Position numbers and translations under genes: made by a program
Assembly (NCBI GenBank): GCA_964369405.1
Contig: CAYJGB010000008.1
Location: 1-64,000, forward strand
DNA from: CAYJFG01 sp964369405
GTDB lineage: Bacteria > Bacillota > Clostridia > Oscillospirales > Acutalibacteraceae
Direction: 5' to 3'
Length of the DNA: 64,000 bases
Shown: one piece after another, positions 60,569 to 64,000 of the stretch
How the letters are laid out: each line of letters opens with the position of its first letter
Numbering within the stretch: the first letter of the stretch is position 1
The notes under the pieces: model-generated
The model's input: the letters and a program-made list of their open reading frames with translations, nothing else
Told to the model about the DNA's origin: nothing
Database searches by the model: none

Positions 60569-61843
60569 ATGAGTACTTTGCTTATAAAAAACGCAAGGAT
60601 AATAGATTTTTTTACAAATAGAGATGAAGTTGCTAATATATTAATAGAGGATAAAAAAATAAAAGAAATTACTACTAGAGATATATGTGCAGATAATATA
60701 ATAGATGCAAGTGGATTAGTAGCAATACCTGGTTTAGTAGATATGCATGTGCATTTAAGAGACCCAGGACAAACAGAAAAAGAAGATATAATAACAGGTT
60801 GCAAAAGTGCAAGTGCTGGAGGCGTTACAAGTATACTAGCAATGCCAAATACAAATCCAACTATAGATAACGTAGAAACGATAGAATATATTAAGAAAAA
60901 AGCAGAAAATGCAACAGCAAAAGTGTATATTTCTTGCGCAATTACAAAAGGGCTAAAAAGTGAAACTTTAACAGATATAGAGCAGTTGAATAAAGCAGGG
61001 GCAATTGCATTAACAGATGACGGCAGACCAGTTGAAAATATAAAATATTTAGCAAGGGCATTAAAAATTGCTAATGAATTAAATATGAGTGTAACAGCTC
61101 ATTGTGAAGATTTAGACTTAGCAAAAGATGGGATTATCAATAAAGGTAAAATTTCTGAGAAATTAGGCGTTAGTGGTATACCGTCTAGTGCAGAAGATGT
61201 TGGAACTGCTCGAGAAATAATGTTAGCAGAGTTGTATGATGTTCCTGTGCATATTTGCCATGTTAGCACTAAAACATCTGTTGAAATAATTAGAAGTGCT
61301 AAAAAACGTGGAGTTAAAGTAACAGCAGAAACAGCACCTCATTATTTTACACTTACAGAAGAAGAACTACTTAAAAAAGATGCTGACTATAGAATGAATC
61401 CACCTCTTAGAACTCATGAGGATAAGCAAGCAATAATTGAGGGTTTAATTGATGGTACACTTGATGCAATAGCTACAGACCATGCACCTCATACAGTTGA
61501 GCAAAAAAGTAATTTTGTAAAAGCTCCAAATGGTGCAATTGGTATGGAAACTTCTTTTAGTGCATCATATACAGCACTAGTTAAAACAGGAAAATTAACT
61601 CTTAAACAATTAGTTGAAAAAATGTCGTATAATCCAGCAAAAATATTAAATATTGAGGCAGGTGTTCTTGATGTTTCAAAGTATGCTGATATTGTTTTGA
61701 TTGATTTGAATAAAGAGTATATAGTTGATGAAAACAAATTAAATGGGAAATCTAAAAACACACCGTTTAAAGGCCTAACATTAACTAGTAAAGTTAAAAC
61801 TACAATATTAAATGGTGACATTGTGTATAATGATGTTACTTAA
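60569..61843 (+). CDS. pyrC: Dihydroorotase
   Basis: The 424-residue amidohydrolase closes carbamoyl aspartate to dihydroorotate in UMP synthesis. The metal ligands are visible in DMHVHLRDPG, TAHCED, HICHVSTK and ATDHAPHT, which marks a type I (long) dihydroorotase. It has a full-length TIM barrel. CGGAGG precedes the ATG. It is followed by pyrF after a 40-base gap. Confidence 0.95.
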   Translation: MSTLLIKNARIIDFFTNRDEVANILIEDKKIKEITTRDICADNIIDASGLVAIPGLVDMHVHLRDPGQTEKEDIITGCKSASAGGVTSILAMPNTNPTIDNVETIEYIKKKAENATAKVYISCAITKGLKSETLTDIEQLNKAGAIALTDDGRPVENIKYLARALKIANELNMSVTAHCEDLDLAKDGIINKGKISEKLGVSGIPSSAEDVGTAREIMLAELYDVPVHICHVSTKTSVEIIRSAKKRGVKVTAETAPHYFTLTEEELLKKDADYRMNPPLRTHEDKQAIIEGLIDGTLDAIATDHAPHTVEQKSNFVKAPNGAIGMETSFSASYTALVKTGKLTLKQLVEKMSYNPAKILNIEAGVLDVSKYADIVLIDLNKEYIVDENKLNGKSKNTPFKGLTLTSKVKTTILNGDIVYNDVT

Positions 61844-61883
61844 ATAAATATAATTGAATATAATTAAAACGGAGGAATTTAAA

Positions 61884-62816
61884 ATGTCAATGGATAGATT
61901 AATAGAGGGAATAGTAAGAACTCAAAACCCTACAGTAGCAGGATTAGACCCTAAACTTTCATTTATACCAGATTTCATTAAAGATAAAGCATATGAGCAA
62001 TTTGGTAAAACTTTTGAGGGTGCTGCAGAAGCTATATGGCAGTACAACAAAGGGTTAATAGATGAATTATGTGAAATAGTTCCAGCTGTAAAGCCACAAG
62101 CAGCTTACTATGAGATGTATGGTTGGCAAGGTGTTAAAACTCTAGCTAAAACTATTGAGTATGCTAAGCAAAAAGGTATGTTTGTAATTACTGATGGCAA
62201 AAGAAACGATATTGGAACTACTATGGAGGCATATGCGATTGCTCATTTAGGAGATACTGATATTGATGGAGAAATTGCAACTGCTTTTGGAGCTGATGCA
62301 TTAACTGTAAACGGATATTTAGGTTCAGATGGTATATTGCCTTTAGTAGATATATGTAATAAAAAAGATGGAGCAATATTTGTACTTGCAAAAACATCAA
62401 ATCCAAGTTCTGGAGAACTTCAAAATCAATCACTAGATGGTGGAGAAACTATATATTTACACATGGGTAAAATGTGTGAAGGTTGGGGAAAAAACATAAC
62501 TGGTAAATATGGTTACAGTGGCGTAGGCGCTGTAGTAGGTGCTACTTACCCTCAGCAATTAAAAGAATTGAGAGAAGAACTTAAAAATACATTTTTCTTA
62601 GTGCCCGGATATGGCGCTCAAGGTGGTACTGCACAAGATATAGCAGGTGCGTTTGATAAAAATGGACTAGGTGCAATAGTAAATTCTTCAAGAGGTATTA
62701 TGTGTGCATGGCTTGCTGAAAAGTGTCAGCCTACTGATTATGCAAAAGCAGCTCTTAGAGAAGCGGAAAAAATGAAAGCGTTGTTATTAGATGTTACTGG
62801 AGAAATAACAATATAA
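61884..62816 (+). CDS. pyrF: Orotidine 5'-phosphate decarboxylase (long type)
   Basis: A 310-residue OMP decarboxylase, last step of UMP synthesis. The catalytic array is DGKRNDIGTT (KxxD form). VAGLDPKLSF and VPGYGAQGG are further signature parts. It belongs to the longer family II seen in Firmicutes and actinobacteria. The start is the ATG 8 bases after GGAGG; the frame is open 30 bases upstream but that part precedes the ribosome site. It forms an operon with pyrC. Confidence 0.94.
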   Translation: MSMDRLIEGIVRTQNPTVAGLDPKLSFIPDFIKDKAYEQFGKTFEGAAEAIWQYNKGLIDELCEIVPAVKPQAAYYEMYGWQGVKTLAKTIEYAKQKGMFVITDGKRNDIGTTMEAYAIAHLGDTDIDGEIATAFGADALTVNGYLGSDGILPLVDICNKKDGAIFVLAKTSNPSSGELQNQSLDGGETIYLHMGKMCEGWGKNITGKYGYSGVGAVVGATYPQQLKELREELKNTFFLVPGYGAQGGTAQDIAGAFDKNGLGAIVNSSRGIMCAWLAEKCQPTDYAKAALREAEKMKALLLDVTGEITI

Positions 62817-62828
62817 TATATAGTGTTA

Positions 62829-62872
62829 TTGCCTCTTTTAACAGATTCAATCGTTAATAGAGGCAATTGTTT
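62829..62872 (+). terminator. Terminator after pyrF
   Basis: TTGCCTC and GAGGCAA with inner TTAAC/GTTAA form an interrupted hairpin, followed by TTGTTTTGG. Confidence 0.65.
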
Positions 62873-62976
62873 TGGTACATAATGATAAATAGGAAAAATT
62901 TATGATTTTGATATTATAAAATTTGAACAAATATATTAAAATGTATAGAATTTTATGGATTTTTCTTGTTGCTATA

Positions 62977-62985
62977 TGTTATAAT
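62977..62985 (+). promoter_or_regulatory. Extended -10 promoter of the final gene
   Basis: TGT-TATAAT (62977-62985), with no good -35. It lies about 45 bases before the GTG at 63032. Confidence 0.5.
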
Positions 62986-63031
62986 ATCAATAAATGGGTA
63001 TAGGTGTATAAGAGATGGGGGTGTAATCTAA

Positions 63032-64000
63032 GTGGGACAATTGTCTAATTCTAGAAATGTACTAGTGAAAAAATCACTTGTTTTAGTAGTAGTGCTTTCT
63101 TTTGTTTGGATTTCTATCATGGGTTACATATACATTACTAGAACTAGCGATTATGAATCTGATGAAGTAGTAGATTCGTTAAAAACTATTACACATAATA
63201 ATTCTAGTATGGTGGAGTTTGATTTTAACAAGTATATTAATATTTTATCGGTAACAGCTAATAACTTTGCTGATATGCCGATTGATTTTGATTACTTCGA
63301 AAATAAATTTAATGAACTTGTTGTTTTAGAAAATTTCGATAAATTGGCAGCGGTCTTACCTAATGGGGATTCTTATGTTGCTGACGGAATAAATTTTACT
63401 AGAGCTGATTACGATTTTTCCGAGAAAATGAACACTAATAAAGTTTTTATTACTGATGTGTATTTTGATAGTGAAGAAATTGGCAATGTAGTGTCTATTA
63501 ATGTGCCTATTATTAATGAGCAAGAAGAATTGTTGGCTTATTTAGTCGGGATTTTATCTGTAGATAGTCTTTCGATTATATTCAATGATTTATTATATAC
63601 TATGGACGGTTATTATCATATTATTGATTCTAATGGGAATTATGTTGCGTTAAGCAATTCTAATGCTATGCTACATATGGATGTACCTTTTGAAGAAGGA
63701 CTAAGTCAAGTAAAATTTGACGCAGGGTATGATGCTAAATCAGTGATGGAAGATTTCAAAGCTAGAAATGATGGAGTTACTAAGTACTATTCAAATAACG
63801 AGAATAGATATGCTTATTATAATCCGATAAATATTAATGCCTGGACTATGTATAATGTAGTGTTAGAAAATGATGTTAACGAAACGATTACATACCATAT
63901 TTTTAATGCGGTTTGGTTATGTTCTAGTTTTGCACTTGTTTTTATTATTCATCTAGTATTGGTGGTTAGATCTCAAAAGAAATTTAACAGAAAATCTTTT
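63032..64000 (+). CDS. Membrane sensor protein, N-terminal part (dCache-like), cut by window end
   Basis: A frame open to the last base (323 codons) starts with GTG behind GGGGGTG. The product has a membrane helix near residues 13-35 and an extracellular domain to about 285 with Cache-like features: FNKYINILSVTANNF, a central VADGI segment, LVGILSVDSLSII and a second lobe ending YAYYNPININAWTM. A second helix lies near 293-315, and the chain then turns cytoplasmic (RSQKKFNRKSF) at the window edge. Such proteins continue into a diguanylate cyclase, histidine kinase or chemoreceptor; the output domain is not visible. Confidence 0.75.
   Translation, partial: MGQLSNSRNVLVKKSLVLVVVLSFVWISIMGYIYITRTSDYESDEVVDSLKTITHNNSSMVEFDFNKYINILSVTANNFADMPIDFDYFENKFNELVVLENFDKLAAVLPNGDSYVADGINFTRADYDFSEKMNTNKVFITDVYFDSEEIGNVVSINVPIINEQEELLAYLVGILSVDSLSIIFNDLLYTMDGYYHIIDSNGNYVALSNSNAMLHMDVPFEEGLSQVKFDAGYDAKSVMEDFKARNDGVTKYYSNNENRYAYYNPININAWTMYNVVLENDVNETITYHIFNAVWLCSSFALVFIIHLVLVVRSQKKFNRKSF

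Overview
The window is AT-rich bacterial DNA from a low-GC, Gram-positive anaerobe, most likely a clostridial gut or rumen bacterium of the Ruminococcaceae/Oscillospiraceae kind. This rests on the very AT-rich intergenic DNA, strong AGGAGG ribosome sites, an NAD-linked multisubunit [FeFe] hydrogenase, ThyX in place of ThyA, a single-chain glycyl-tRNA synthetase, type IV pilus genes without an outer-membrane secretin, and a dockerin/cohesin-like protein near a multimodular secreted amylase. The family-level placement is inference.

Layout. 1-137: tRNA-Lys (partial) and tRNA-Gly. 311-1063: an APH-fold kinase. 1450-4646: a five-gene unit, DRTGG protein / stand-alone HATPase / sensory-type [FeFe]-hydrogenase-like protein / DRTGG protein / PHP phosphoesterase. 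4865-5176: DUF1292 protein. 5177-6820: 1.6 kb without a convincing gene but with a consensus promoter, two diverged copies of one sequence module and a strong terminator; probably a non-coding RNA locus. 6821-14003: 2-hydroxyacid dehydrogenase, thyX-tmk, then DUF2156, GNAT, DJ-1/PfpI, 5-formyl-THF cyclo-ligase and mltG. 14365-18856: rpsL-rpsG-fusA-tuf. 18914-19360: nested inverted-repeat elements. 19469-21221: tRNA-Arg, lysA, tRNA-Pro. 21543-26527: the catalytic hydrogenase operon on the minus strand (NuoE-like, HATPase, 2Fe-2S thioredoxin-like, HydB, HydA). 26878-28286: a small membrane protein and a secreted YiiX-like NlpC/P60 protein. 28578-32690: response regulator, histidine kinase and HtrA. 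33132-40401: type IV pilus machinery (PilM/PilN-like fusion, PilO-like, prepilin peptidase, PilB, PilT, PilC) with no pilin. 40874-42247: glycyl-tRNA synthetase. 42655-45468: dockerin plus five cohesin-like modules, followed by a decayed copy of its own 3' end. 46105-48861: Wzz/CpsD pair and a nucleotidyltransferase. 48963-51488: ackA and tmcAL, divergent. 51680-56163: giant amylase and a 41-residue peptide gene. 56517-59084: feoA-feoB-FeoB-associated protein. 59372-62816: membrane protein, pyrC, pyrF. 63032-end: a truncated membrane sensor.

How it fits together. The catalytic hydrogenase and the sensory-type hydrogenase unit both carry stand-alone HATPase genes, which suggests that H2 or redox state is sensed and passed to ATP-binding or phospho-transfer proteins. 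The amylase, the scaffoldin-like protein and the pili fit a life of attaching to and degrading starch, with H2 and acetate (ackA) as fermentation products. Ferrous iron for the many Fe-S proteins would come through Feo, whose promoter and leaders carry three TTAG-N6-CTAA dyads resembling DtxR-family operators.

Several families of short dispersed repeats (ISL3-like ends, a 145-160 bp GTGGCTGTCGC-ended element, a 75 bp repeat) lie in intergenic DNA. No CRISPR array, prophage, complete insertion sequence, rRNA or recognisable riboswitch was seen.
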